Positions 20,145-30,800 of a stretch of 64,000 bases of DNA are shown piece after piece. Source of the stretch: Pelagophyceae sp. CCMP2097 (taxonomy: Eukaryota; Sar; Pelagophyceae); contig MU657173.1 in the NCBI GenBank assembly GCA_026770575.1, positions 311,783 through 375,782 of the forward strand, written 5' to 3'. Below the pieces are notes generated by a model. That model did no database searches and was not told the origin of the DNA. It saw nothing but the letters and a program-made list of their open reading frames with translations. Numbering within the stretch: the first letter of the stretch is position 1; each line of letters starts with the position of its first letter. The position numbers were made by a program, and so were the translations under genes.

Positions 20145-22494
20145 TTAGAATTTCGCAACTTCGAGGCCTATCCTGTCAAACTGCACGGCCGGCGACCGCA
20201 CGTCCGTCGAGGCCGCCGCCGCGAATCGCATGGCGCAGGCCCAGCCCAGGCAGGCGCCGACGGCGGCGGCGACCGAGGCCAGGAGCGCCGTTTCGATGCC
20301 GGAAAAGCCCGCGCGCGACGGCGAGATCTTCATGAGCAGCGGGACGCGGCGCCCGTCGTAGCCGGCGGCCGGCCCGAGGTCGGGAACGCGTTGGCGAAGG
20401 TCGTCGTCGGCGGCCGGCGCTGAAGCCGGCGCTGAAGCCGGCGCCGCGTCGGCCGGCGCCGCGTCGGCCGGCGACGGCGGCGTGGGCGGCGCGCCGTCGT
20501 CGGCGGCCGGCGGCGCGTCGGAGAGGCTCCCGTTGCCCGCTGGCGGGGCGTGCAGCAAAGCGTCTTCGTTTCCTGCGGCGGAGCCTCGCTCCTGCACTTC
20601 GGGGTCGTAGTACCCGACGAGCTCGAGCCATCGCAGCGGATAAAATAATGACGTCGCCGTGATCGTCGCCTCGCTCTGGTCGAATATCAAGCCGTCGCGG
20701 TTCGACGATAAAAGGCCGAGGAAGAGGAGTTGCCACCGGGCCAAAGCCGCAAGCGCCGTCTCTTCCGAGAATCGTTGCAGCTCCGCCGCCGCCTCTGCTG
20801 CGTGGCCCATTCTCAAAAGTTGGAGGCAGCGCGCCTCGATGGCCATTGAAGCGGCGAGGCCGGCCTCCTCGACTTCTTTCTGCGCCTGGCGGACGAGAGG
20901 CGCGCTCCAGGCCCACGCCGAGCGCATCCAATTCCCCACGGCGCAATTCGCCCAATACTGCGACGCCGGGTCGAAGCGGTACGGGGACCCGAAGGCGAGC
21001 GGCAGCGGCACGGCTGAACCGCCGGCACCGCAGTAGAGCGGCACGAACGCACCGGACGACGGAGAGTACGGCGCAAACCAGAGCCGCCCTCCGACGGCAT
21101 CCGGCAAAAACGCGCGCGCCTGCGCAACCGTGGCCCACGACGTCTGCGAGACGGCCACGGCGCGCGGGAACGCGCCGCTTTTGGCGTCGGATGCGTCTAA
21201 AAAGCCGTTGATCGTGTGCGCGCCCGTGCCCTGCGGCCCCGCGCCGGCTTCGAGGCGGCCGGGGTCGCCCCAGGGCCCCGCGGCGAGGCCTTTTGTGAGG
21301 TCCCAGGGCGTGCCGTCGAAGTGGTCGCGCAGCAGCTGCAAGACTTGCGAGAGCGAGACTTTGTGCTCTACGGCGACAGAGACCGGTAAAGCGTCGGCCT
21401 TGGCAGCCGCGACTTTGCGATTCGCCGAGAACGGCGCCTCGAGGCGGAGCGACGGCGCCAGCAAGTCGAAGACTCGCCAGACTCTTCCGGCAGAAGCGTC
21501 CGCCCTCGGCCCGTCGCTTCGCCTTTGACTTCGCCCAAACGTCTTCCGAAAGTCGACGAGGTCCGTACCTTGCTGCGTGACGAGGAGGCCCGTCCTCGCG
21601 GCGACGTCCCAGATGTTTGGCGAGTGTAGAAACTCGGCCGTATCTGACCCGACGCCTCGGATCACAAAGTCGCCGGCGCAGACGGAGACGTGGCCCTCCG
21701 GCAGCCTCTGCGCGGCCCAGACGGCGCTGCCGGTGTCATCGGCGAGGACGTGGAAGAGCCAGACGTCTCGGCCGTCTGCGATGGTCAAAGCGTCGCCGAG
21801 CGAGTCGGCCGCTCCATAGAAACCGTGGTCCAGGGCCAGCCGGCCCATGACCTCCACGGCGCACCGCGCCGACGCGCACCTCTCCAGCGCGAAGAGCGAG
21901 AGTGCGGCGGCGTCGAAGAGCGGGCCCTCGCAGTCGGCGCACGCCCGCGGTTCCGCGCCGATCGCGGCGGCGCACGACGAAAAGCCGACGCTGACTTGCC
22001 GGGCGTTCATCACGCCGCCTTGAGCCTCGTAAAGCGCAAACGTCCGCGAAACCTGCGGGATGGTGCCCAGAACCTGCTTTTCGCCCCACGCCGCCGACTT
22101 CCAAGTAGAAGTGTGCGTGCCTTCTTCCAAAGCGCCGGGCCGCCAAGTCTCGCCGCGGTCGTCCGTCACGTAGCGAGGGTACTCATCTCGCAGACGGTAG
22201 ACCGGCGCGCGCGCATCGGCGTCTAAGGACCGCGCGGGCGTCAACGCCAAGCGGAAGTCGCCTAATCAAAGCCTTGCGGCCCCAGCGCCAAGGAGCCGGG
22301 CGCAGAGGTATACACTGGTGCGCGGACGGCACTCTTTTGGACGCGGCGGCGGCACAGGTCGAGCAGTCCGCGCTGTGCGTCACGATCGTTGAGCCGTCCT
22401 CGGTGGCCCTTCGGCCGAACGCGAGCGTCGTGCCCTCGGCGGCTACGGCGGCGACCCCCGCGAGCAGCGCGGCGCATCTCAACGCGTGCGGCAT
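20145..22494 (-). CDS. Peptidase family C69 (U34) homologue, membrane-anchored, catalytic Cys replaced
   Basis: Exons 22494-22356 and 22261-20145 (751 aa). A signal peptide (MPHALRCAALLAGVAAVAAE) is followed at once by GTTLAFGRRATEDGSTIVTH, which aligns with the mature N-terminus of C69 dipeptidases, where the first residue is the nucleophilic Cys; here it is Gly. Further family segments are ADCSTCDFRLALTPA (across the intron), DEYPRYV, a central LLRDHFDGTPWDLTKGLAAG and GPWGDP. The C-terminus has a Pro/Ala-rich linker and one membrane segment (ETALLASVAAAVGACLGWA). Topology suggests a luminal or secreted ectodomain. Without the nucleophile, hydrolase activity is doubtful. Confidence 0.78.
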
Positions 22495-22965
22495 CCCCGG
22501 AGCCACCGCGGTGCCGGCTGGCCGAGAGCACGCCGCAGAGGATGTCCGACACGCGCGTATAGGCGCGCCGGCGCGTCAAGCGCGCGTTCAAGCGCCTTCG
22601 GCGATAAGATTGTCAGGTGCCGCGGAATCGGAAAGTCACCGACCGCGCCGCCGGTATGCGGCCCTCGCAGCGTTGCGAGGGGACCGTGGTCCAAGGGATG
22701 AGATGATAGCTTGGGAAGGTCTCGACGGGGGCGCATATAGCTTGGGCAACGTGGGCGCACGGGAGTACCGTGACGACCCGCTGGACGCAGGGGAGATGAC
22801 CCGCTGAACGCCGGCGAGTACGACCCCATGTTATCTGATAGTATTACGAACGACAGCGGTGCCGCGCTCCGGCGCGAGTCCTCGCGGTAGAAGCGGCGCG
22901 TCTGCTGCGGCGCACCCGGGCGCGCCGCGGTCGGCTTCCGCGCTGGTGCGCGGCGCGCCCGCGCG
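22495..22965. other. Intergenic between two minus-strand genes
   Basis: 3' flank of phytoene synthase and 5' flank of the C69 gene; no ORF of plausible composition and no RNA gene. Confidence 0.4.
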
Positions 22966-24269
22966 TCACTTCTTCTGGATGCTCATGTACGCCCGGGGCA
23001 GGAGGAGGAACTTCTCCGTCTTGTTGACGTAGGCCCGTTTCCGGAAGTTGTCGTAGTTGTTGAGGACGATTTTGTTGAGAATCTCTTTGTAGACTTCCAG
23101 CGCCACGGCCACGGCCAGCTGCGCCTCTGGCGCGAGCATCAGCACGCCCTCGGCGGCGTGGTCGTAGTATTTTTGCGCGCGGTCCATCTCGAACTTGAGC
23201 AGGTTGACGTAGTTTTCGTTGACGATGCCGTCCATAATCTGTTTTTCCGTGACGCCGAATTTGTCCATGTCCGCCTGCGGCAGGTAAATGCGCCCGCGCA
23301 AAGCGTCCTCGCCGACGTCGCGCAGAATGTTCGTAATCTGGAACGCGATGCCCAGCGATAAAGCCGGGTCGCGCGCTTCCGCGAGAGTACAACCGGCTTC
23401 CGTGCCCAGCACGGGCAGCGTCATCAGGCCCACCGTGCCCGCGACGCGGTAGCAGTACACCTCCAGCTCCTCCCACGTCGCGTACCTCGCCTGGAACAGC
23501 GCGTGGCCGGGGGTATCCATGAGCATGCCGAGGATCATGTCCTTGTACGGCTGGATGTCCAAAGCTGGGTAACGCTTCTTCGCGTCGGCGAGGGCCATGT
23601 CCAGCGAGTCCGTCGGCTCGCCGACCCAGATGCGCTCGAGGCGCTCCTCCCACTTGGCCAGGTCGTCGGTCATGCGCTCCGGGCCCAGCATCGTCGCCAA
23701 GGGCGAGTCGACAATGTCGTCCGTGCGCCGGCACCACACCTATACGGCCAAGCGTCGTGCTCCTCGGGGGCGCGGGGGAAATCGCGGAAGGGCGACGTGG
23801 CGCCCCGCGGCGGTCCCCTTATGCGGCGTTTTGGCCGCGCGCCCAAAACAGGAAGACGCACGTAGATGGCCCAGACGGCCCTCTTTTTCGCGTCCTCGAA
23901 GAAGGACGTGCCGAAGTAAAACGTCTTGGAGAAGATTTTGGTGATTTCGCCGCAGCGCGTGTACGACTTTTCCACCTCTCGCGCCTCGGTGAACTTTGCC
24001 GTCGCAGTCGCAGCCGCCTGGTCCGGGACCACCGCCGACCGGACGACGACGCCGCGCCGCTGCGCCGCCGCCAGCGCCACCGTCCGTCGTCGCGCTGCCG
24101 CCGGCGCGCTGAACTCGCCCGATGATTGCGACGCTGGTCGGTCGTCCCCCGGTGCCGGAGCCCCGCGCAGGCCCTCTCTTCGCGGCGCCGGCGCCAGCGC
24201 GCCGCCGCAGGCCAGGAGCACGGCGACGCACGCCGCGCGCATTGCAACCGCGCCGGTCCGTGGCGTCAT
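22966..24269 (-). CDS. PSY: Phytoene synthase, plastid-targeted
   Basis: Exons 24269-23862 and 23739-22966 (393 aa) flank a 122-nt GT-AG intron. The enzyme condenses two geranylgeranyl diphosphates to phytoene, the first committed carotenoid step, in the plastid. Both Asp-rich metal-binding motifs are present: RRTDDIVD (first motif, directly after the intron) and RDVGEDALRGR (second). Other family segments are SKTFYFGT, YCYRVAGTVGLM, GIAFQITNILRDVGED and YYDHAAEGV. The N-terminus, from either ATG 24269 or 24242, gives MRAACVAVLLACGGALAPAP, a signal peptide followed by an Ala/Arg-rich transit-like stretch, as expected for complex plastids. Confidence 0.93.
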
Positions 24270-24980
24270 GGCACGATTGAAGGACCAAAGACGCTTTCCT
24301 TGAACCCAAAATCCCTCTCGGTTCAAGTGACTTTTGTATGGTGAAGTCAACCGAAAATGGAGAAATCCGCAACGCGAGATAGCCGCAACCACCCGAGGCG
24401 CACCCGCCCTCGAGAAGAGAGGCCCGCAAAAACACCACCGGACGTCGACCACATTAAAATTAAATCGCCGCGACGGCGAGTCTAGCCAGGCGCGGTTTTG
24501 GTTGGGCTATCGCAGGGCGCACACGGGCCTGCAGGATCACGGGCGCACGCGGGCGCCCGGGCCTGCAGGTCACACCGTGCCGGGCAAACCGGGCAGGCGT
24601 GATTTAAATCTTCCAAAACATTGTCGTGGGGTGGATTTGGCGATATTTACTTTAATCAATCAAACAGTCGGCGCGGAGGGCGGAGCGCGGGTGGAGGTGC
24701 GGATGAGAGAGTCGAAATCACGAGGAAGAACGGCGATCATCTAACCATTCCAGCTGAACTAGAGCAGCGCGTTGTCGTCGAACGCGAAGTGGTCCGCCCG
24801 TGACCGGTCGCCGCACTCGCCTTCCCGGAGCGCGCGCGAGTCGCACAGCTGGAGCCTGGTGTCCCGAAGGATAGTTTTTGAAGTGGCTACACTGCTGAGC
24901 GACGCGCACGTGAGCGGGTCGTTGAGGTACTGGTTGGGGTCGGGGCGGATTTGGCGATAGATTTTTCTGTGCAGTGGAGG
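24270..24980. other. Intergenic between divergent genes
   Basis: No gene is supported. It contains two copies of CGGGCCTGCAGG about 30 nt apart near 24527-24570, and GGATTTGGCGATA near 24637 recurs near 24946 just before the next gene. Confidence 0.4.
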
Positions 24981-25755
24981 ATGCGGGGATGGTATGCCCC
25001 TTGCCTGCTCGCGGCGATGGCCCTAGGCGCCGCGCGCGGTCAGGACGCGGAGCAGGAGCTGCGGGATGTCCGGCAACAACTGGCGCCCCGCCGGCGTCGT
25101 CTGGAAGCCTCGCAGACTCGGAGTAGGCATCTGAGATGGCCTTCCTGAGATGGGCTCTTCGTAGGTGCGCTGCGCCGATAGAGAAGCGGTCCACGAGGCG
25201 ACGCTCAAGCGCAACAAGGTGCGCCGTTAGTCCGCAGCCCTCTGCGTCGCTCCGCCGCGCCGTTGGCACGCGGCGTCCCATGTCCCTTCGCGCGCAGCAA
25301 CTGGAGCAGACGGCGCTCGACTTGCAGAGGCGCGTGCGCATACTCGTGCGTCACCTTGCCGCCCCCGGGGACGGCACGGCCGGGACGTACCCGGTCTGGA
25401 TCAAGAGACGGGTCTAGAGAAGGTTCTTGAAACGGTCCGGTTGTATTCGGTCTCGTATGCCTATTAGGCCGCGGCGCACCCGGCGGACTAGGCCGCGGCG
25501 CACCCTGGCACCGTCGTGCCGTACGAGGACCACGTCGCGCTGCAGGTCGGTCCTCTCGGCTGTGCGCCTGCCCCCGAGCGTCGCCCGCAGGTCCAAATCG
25601 AATTGCGCGACATGCTCATCGCATCTTTGAAACACGACGTCGCGCGCCTCGCGTCCGACAACGAGCTGCTCGAAGGCGGGATGAGCGACCTCCGCGAGCC
25701 CATCGAGGACTACCTGCGCCACGTCAACGGCGGCGACGATGTCCTCGAGTGGTGA
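24981..25755 (+). CDS. Small secreted coiled-coil protein, unknown
   Basis: The five-exon model (24981-25067, 25165-25218, 25298-25393, 25492-25545, 25591-25755) gives 151 aa. A clear signal peptide (MRGWYAPCLLAAMALGAARG) precedes QDAEQELRD and a heptad-rich helix including QLEQTALDLQRRVRILVRHL and LRDMLIASLKHDVARLASDN. No known domain. All introns are GT-AG and phase 0, which is notable and lets exons be skipped without frameshift. The acceptor of intron 3 is tandemly duplicated (see findings). The position of intron 1 is the least certain part. Confidence 0.5.
25461..25506 (+). repeat. Duplicated 3' splice-site region
   Basis: TAGGCCGCGGCGCACC occurs twice with a 24-nt period, so two identical acceptor contexts end at 25467 and 25491. 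Use of the first would put an in-frame TAG after seven codons. Confidence 0.75.
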
Positions 25756-25939
25756 CGCGGCGCGGCCGGGCGGCGAACGCGCGCTCGGTCGTTTGTTCAT
25801 TGTAAAGGCGCACCAGGGAGTCGACTGTGAGACCACTTGGAGACCATCCACCACCTCTTGCTGGCACCACTCGTATATCTAAATTAAAACCCTCATGTCA
25901 CACAAGAGTCGAGTCGACTTGGCCCGCAAAGATTAGGCC

Positions 25940-27048
25940 TCACCCGGCGGTGATGTCTCGCTTGATTCGTTCGTCGTCGGGCGAGAGCGGGGTGTCGCGC
26001 ACGACGCACTTTTCGTATAAAGCCTTGAACTGTTGGATAGCGCGTGGCGTGGTCAAACCGTCGAGATCGGCGACGTTGGCCGGCGTGAGCGCAAAGTCAA
26101 AGACTCGCGCGTTCTCGGCCATGCGCTGCGGGTTTGTGGACTTTGGCATATAGATGGCACCCTTTCCCAAACACCAGCGGCCGAGGACCTGCGCAGAACT
26201 GCGGCCGTGCTCGGTAGCGATGCGGGCCACGGTCGGGTCGTCGAACGCCTTGCCGTCGCGCAGCGCTCTATAAGCCTGGACCTGGATCCCGCACCGCGCC
26301 ATGTACGCCAGCGTCTCCGGCCTGTAAAGAAAAGGGTTCAGCTCGATTTGGTTCACCACGGGCCTCGAAGTCACGCGTGGGTCGCTTAAGAGCTCCTCGA
26401 CGTCCTCGACGGCGTAGTTCGACACCCCGATGGACCGGATCAACCCCTCGGCCTGCGCCCGCTGCACCTCGAGGTAGGCCTCGACGTGGTACCCAGGCAC
26501 GGGCCAGTGCACCAGGTAGAGGTCCAAATACTCAGTCTGCAGGTCCACCAGAGACCGCTCAATCTCCCGGCGCACGGCCTATCGAACTCGGGTCCGAGGC
26601 ATTAGAGGAAGCGGATGGGAGCTACCTCGGGCCCTGCGTAGATGGCGTCGGTCCAGACCTTGCTAGCGAGGTACAAGTCGGCGCGCGGGACGCCGCTGGC
26701 CGAAACGGCGCGGCCGACGTTTGCCTCGTTGCCATAATACTGCGCGCAGTCCAGGAAGCGGTAACCGACTCCCAGCGCCGCGCCCACAATGGCCTCTGCG
26801 TTTGCGGCGTCCCCGCCCGCGGCCTCGGCGCCCGAAGCCGCCGACGACGCCGACGGCGGCACGTAGCCGACCTTGTACGTCCCGAACCCGATGCGCGGGT
26901 GCAGCGCGCCGTCGCTCAGCCGCACGGACGGCCACTCCGGCGCGCCCGCCGACGCGCCCGCCGACCCGAGGAGCATCGAGGCGCGGACGCCCCTGCTCGA
27001 GACGAGCGCCTCTGCCGACGCGGTGACGAGGAAGAGGGAGAGGCCCAT
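25940..27048 (-). CDS. Aldo/keto reductase with signal peptide
   Basis: Exons 27048-26626 and 26578-25940 (353 aa) are separated by a 47-nt GT-AG intron. The family reduces carbonyls with NADPH in a TIM barrel. The catalytic tetrad is visible: Asp and Tyr in FLDCAQYYGNEANVG, Lys in LYLASKVW, His in LDLYLVHWPVPG. Cofactor-side segments are also present (SIGVSNYAVEDVEELL, PVVNQIELNPF, GKGAIYMPKSTNP). The N-terminus (MGLSLFLVTASAEALVSSRG) resembles a signal peptide, and an Ala/Gly-rich insertion of about 20 residues follows GFGTYKVGY. The gene is divergent from virilizer, with 138 bp between the starts. Substrate unknown. Confidence 0.88.
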
Positions 27049-27186
27049 GTGCGCGGACTTGTACACCAACGCTTTCAATCTCAAGAGATCCGCGGTATCG
27101 CCGAACCGGTTGCGATCGCGGAAAGCCACCAGCCTCTTCGAGCGCGTGCCCGCGTCGCCGGGCGCGCGCGCCGTGCTTCCGGTTCG

Positions 27187-27836
27187 ATGCAGTGCCTGCA
27201 GACGGCGCACTTTTGCAACTCGCGCAACGACGAGACTGTGTTTGATCGGGATGTGACCGTGACGAGATTCGCGGTCATCCCGCACAACGTCCGACCACAC
27301 CCAGACATCCGCCCAAACTTCGTCTCCAGCGAATGCCGGCGCCAAAGGAAAAAACGCTTCGCGGGCTCGCGCGTCTTCGAGAGCAAACGCTGGGGCCGCT
27401 CGGGACCGACGGGTCTGGAGCAACTGTCAAGCGAGGATACCGGGGACCTCCCGGCGTCTGCGCGCCTGGACCACCCGCGCAGGCACGCAGCAGCGGCCGT
27501 TTGACCTCGAGGTGCTGTACTCGGTCGACGGCGAGTCGGCGCAGCGGCCGCTGGCGCAGATTCGAGGCGCGGGCGGCGCAACGTATTCGCTTCGCGACGG
27601 CGTGCGGCTCCGAAGGCTCGCGCTCCGCGGCGACTACGACCACGTCTCCGTCGTCGTCTACGGCTACGGCCGCCCGCCGCCAGAGGCGCCGCGGCCGCAG
27701 GGGGACTTTGCGCAGCAGGGCTTCCAGAGCGCGACGCCGGGCTTCCAGACGCCGGGCTTCCAGAGCGACTTCGCGCCGCGCGGCGCGCACGGATCGCCAG
27801 ACGGACACCAGCCCCTCGCGCCGGCGCCGCCGCGCG

Positions 27837-27867
<31 letters not shown>

Positions 27868-30800
27868 GTTGAAGACGCCGTCCGTGCCGCTCCCGCCGCC
27901 CGCGGCGGCCGCACCGGCAGCCGCGCCGTCATCCAGCGGCGTCCGTGTGTCATCGCACGAAGGACGGGCGACTGTGGCTCGTCGAGCACGGTGTTTTACG
28001 TAGGCAACCAACCGGCGCACCCATAAAGGACCGCGAATGGTGTGTCCATCTGACCTTCCGCGAGCGTCGCTGACGCTCGCGCGCAGGCACGAGCCGCCGC
28101 TGTGGTCGCCGCCGGACGCGCTCTTTTACGAGAGCGACGACGACGAGGACGACGACGCGGACGGCGGCGGCGACGACGACGCGGCGGCGTACGTCTCGGC
28201 GCGCGCGCCGCGCCTCGGCGGTGCGGAGCTGGCGGCGCGGGTGCGCGACGTCCTCTGCAACACCGTCGACGCGGCGGAGCGCATGGCGGAGCTCCGGAGC
28301 GCCATGGCGGCGTGCGGCGGCGACGACGCGGGCACAGACGCCGCCGCCGACGACTCGGACCGCCTCGCGCGCGCCATTGCGGCGAACGTGTCGCGGGCGC
28401 TCGCCGACGCGCGCGCGGGGCCGCACGCGTCGTGGCGCCTCACGGGCGAAGGCCTCCGCGCCGCTTTTGAACTTGCCTGCCGTGGCGGCGTCGTGGCTTT
28501 GTTCGCGCCCACTGGGCCGGGCGGCCGCGCTTCCGACGACGGCGAGTCGTTTGCGGCGTCCGTAGCCGCGGTCCTCGTCGATCCGCGGTCCAGCCCGCGG
28601 TGCGTTGAGGGCGCGGCGTCTGTGCTCGAAAAAGCGGCGGACGCCGGCGTGCTGCCGCGCGTTTGCTACGCCGGGCTGCTGCAGAGGCTGATGATGGACC
28701 GCCCCGCGCTCAGCGCGTTGTTCATTTCTACGGCGCGGCGCACTCTGCGGCGCGCCGCGCTGGCCGACGCAATGGCGCGGCTTCGAACGGACGCGGCAAA
28801 CGCAGCCGCCAACACCGACGCCGACCAGCGCTGGCCGCTCCTCGCGGCGGCGGCCATGTCCGCAGACGCCGTCGGCGCCCTCCTCGACCGCGCAGCCCTC
28901 GCCGCCGCCGCGATGCAGCACGCGCAGTTCGCGCAGCAAGCGCGCGACTGCAATGCCGCCAAGGCGCCGAAAGACGAGCCCGGCGACGACGCGGCCGTGG
29001 ATGGTATGGACGTCGACGGCGCGCGCAACGGCGACGCCTCGCCCGCCAACGGCGCGGCGGACGACGAGTCGCGCATCGAACTGCGGCGCGTTGTCGACTT
29101 TCCGTGAGTTTGCCTCTTGGGGGGGTATTCGGCCGGTGGCGATAATAGGGAAAGTCGTCTTCACCGAGCTACATTCGACTCTTCAAAAGCAAAAAAGCGC
29201 ATACACGCGCGTGATTTCGACTCGTTTGCGGCAGGCTCGCGGCGTTCTTGCTGCGGTCGGGCTTCGTCGCGGCGCTGGGCGCGTGCGCGGCGGCGCTGGC
29301 GCTGGACTGCGCGCAGCAGGGCGGCGCGTCCGTCGAGGCGGCGCCGCTCTGGGCCGCGCTGCTGCGGCTGACGCTCGCCGCGCTGGCCGCGCCCGGCGGC
29401 CAAATCATCTTCGCGCTGCGGTCGCGCGACGCGGCGGCGCTCGCGGCGCTGCTGCGGCGCGATGACTTCGAGCGGCCGGCGCGGCATGGTGTGCCCGCGC
29501 ACGCGCTCGTCGCTGAAGCGGACGAGGGCGACGTCTTTGGCGCGCGCGGCGGCCTGGCGCCGACTCAGCTCGCGGACCACGTTTCTCTCGCGGCGCGCGC
29601 GGCCAAGTGCGCTTTGCAAGTCGTCGGCGAGGCGTCGGCGTCGTTGGAAGACGCCCTGGTCTCGGCGAAGCGGCTCTGCGACGCGGGCTCCAGCGGCCGC
29701 TTTGCCGTGTGCCGCGCTTTTTGTGAAACGGCGGATTCCGGCGGCAAATGCCCCGCCGACGTTTTGCTTGAAAACCTCGCGCGGGGCGACGCCTTGGCGG
29801 CGGACCTTGTTGTGGAGCTGTGGCGGTCCACGGACGCGCCGAGCGTGCTCAGGTTCTTCGACGCGCGCCGAGACGCAATACTCGCCGCCGTCGCCGCCGC
29901 AAAGGCGACAGACGGCGCGGGGGGTGCCACGAACGGCGTCCATTTAAATGCGCCTTGCGCGGCGGTAAAGTCGCAGCTGGACGCCCTCGCCGAGGCTGTT
30001 TCGGAGCGCGGCGTCGTCGCCTTGGCCAAGCGCGCGATGAACGCGGCGTCGTCGGTGGAAAGGGACGTCGGCGACGTCTTGCCCAAGGGCGCTCCCTCTG
30101 AGGCGCACCGGCACGGGCGCGGCCGAAAGGCGTCGGACGCGGTCGAACGCGACACTTTTGCTCTCAGGCGCTTAGGCCACCTCTTCTCCGGCGCGTCGGC
30201 CGTGAGATGCGTGGTGCTTAGGAGCAACGTGCTCTCGCCGCGCTACGGTATCTTTCGGGTTTTCGATGAAGTCTCTCGTCGCCTCTCAAAGCTGCGCGGC
30301 GCCGTGCCTCCACAACTCTTGGACGTGGCCGTGCAGCGGTCCGACGACGAGCACGTCTCGAAGAAGCTACGAAACGTGAGAGGCCGCTGCGAGGCTTTAT
30401 TTGACGATGGCGCGGCAGCGGATACTCAAGCCGCGGACCGCCCTTTAGACTCGCCGGAAGCTCTGCAAGCGCTCAGGCGCGGCCTCGCATGCGCCGTTGC
30501 TGCCGTAGAGCTGGTGACCGCGTTTACACAGCGGGCGGCCGACGACTGGCGAGATGCCCAGCCGGCTTTGGCGTCGTTGCTGCGCCTCTTCGCGGAGCTC
30601 TCCGTGGCGCTCCCGCTCGACGCGCCGCCGCGCGGCGACGCGACAAAGTACTTTGACGCCGGCGCCGACGCCGCCGCGGGCTCGACGAACGCGATAGTCG
30701 CGCACAGAGCCGCGTTGAAGCGGCGGCGCGGTGAGTACTCGCCCTTTACGCACGACACGCCGACGACGGCGCTGCTGCGGCGGCTGCGGTCCGCGCTGGT

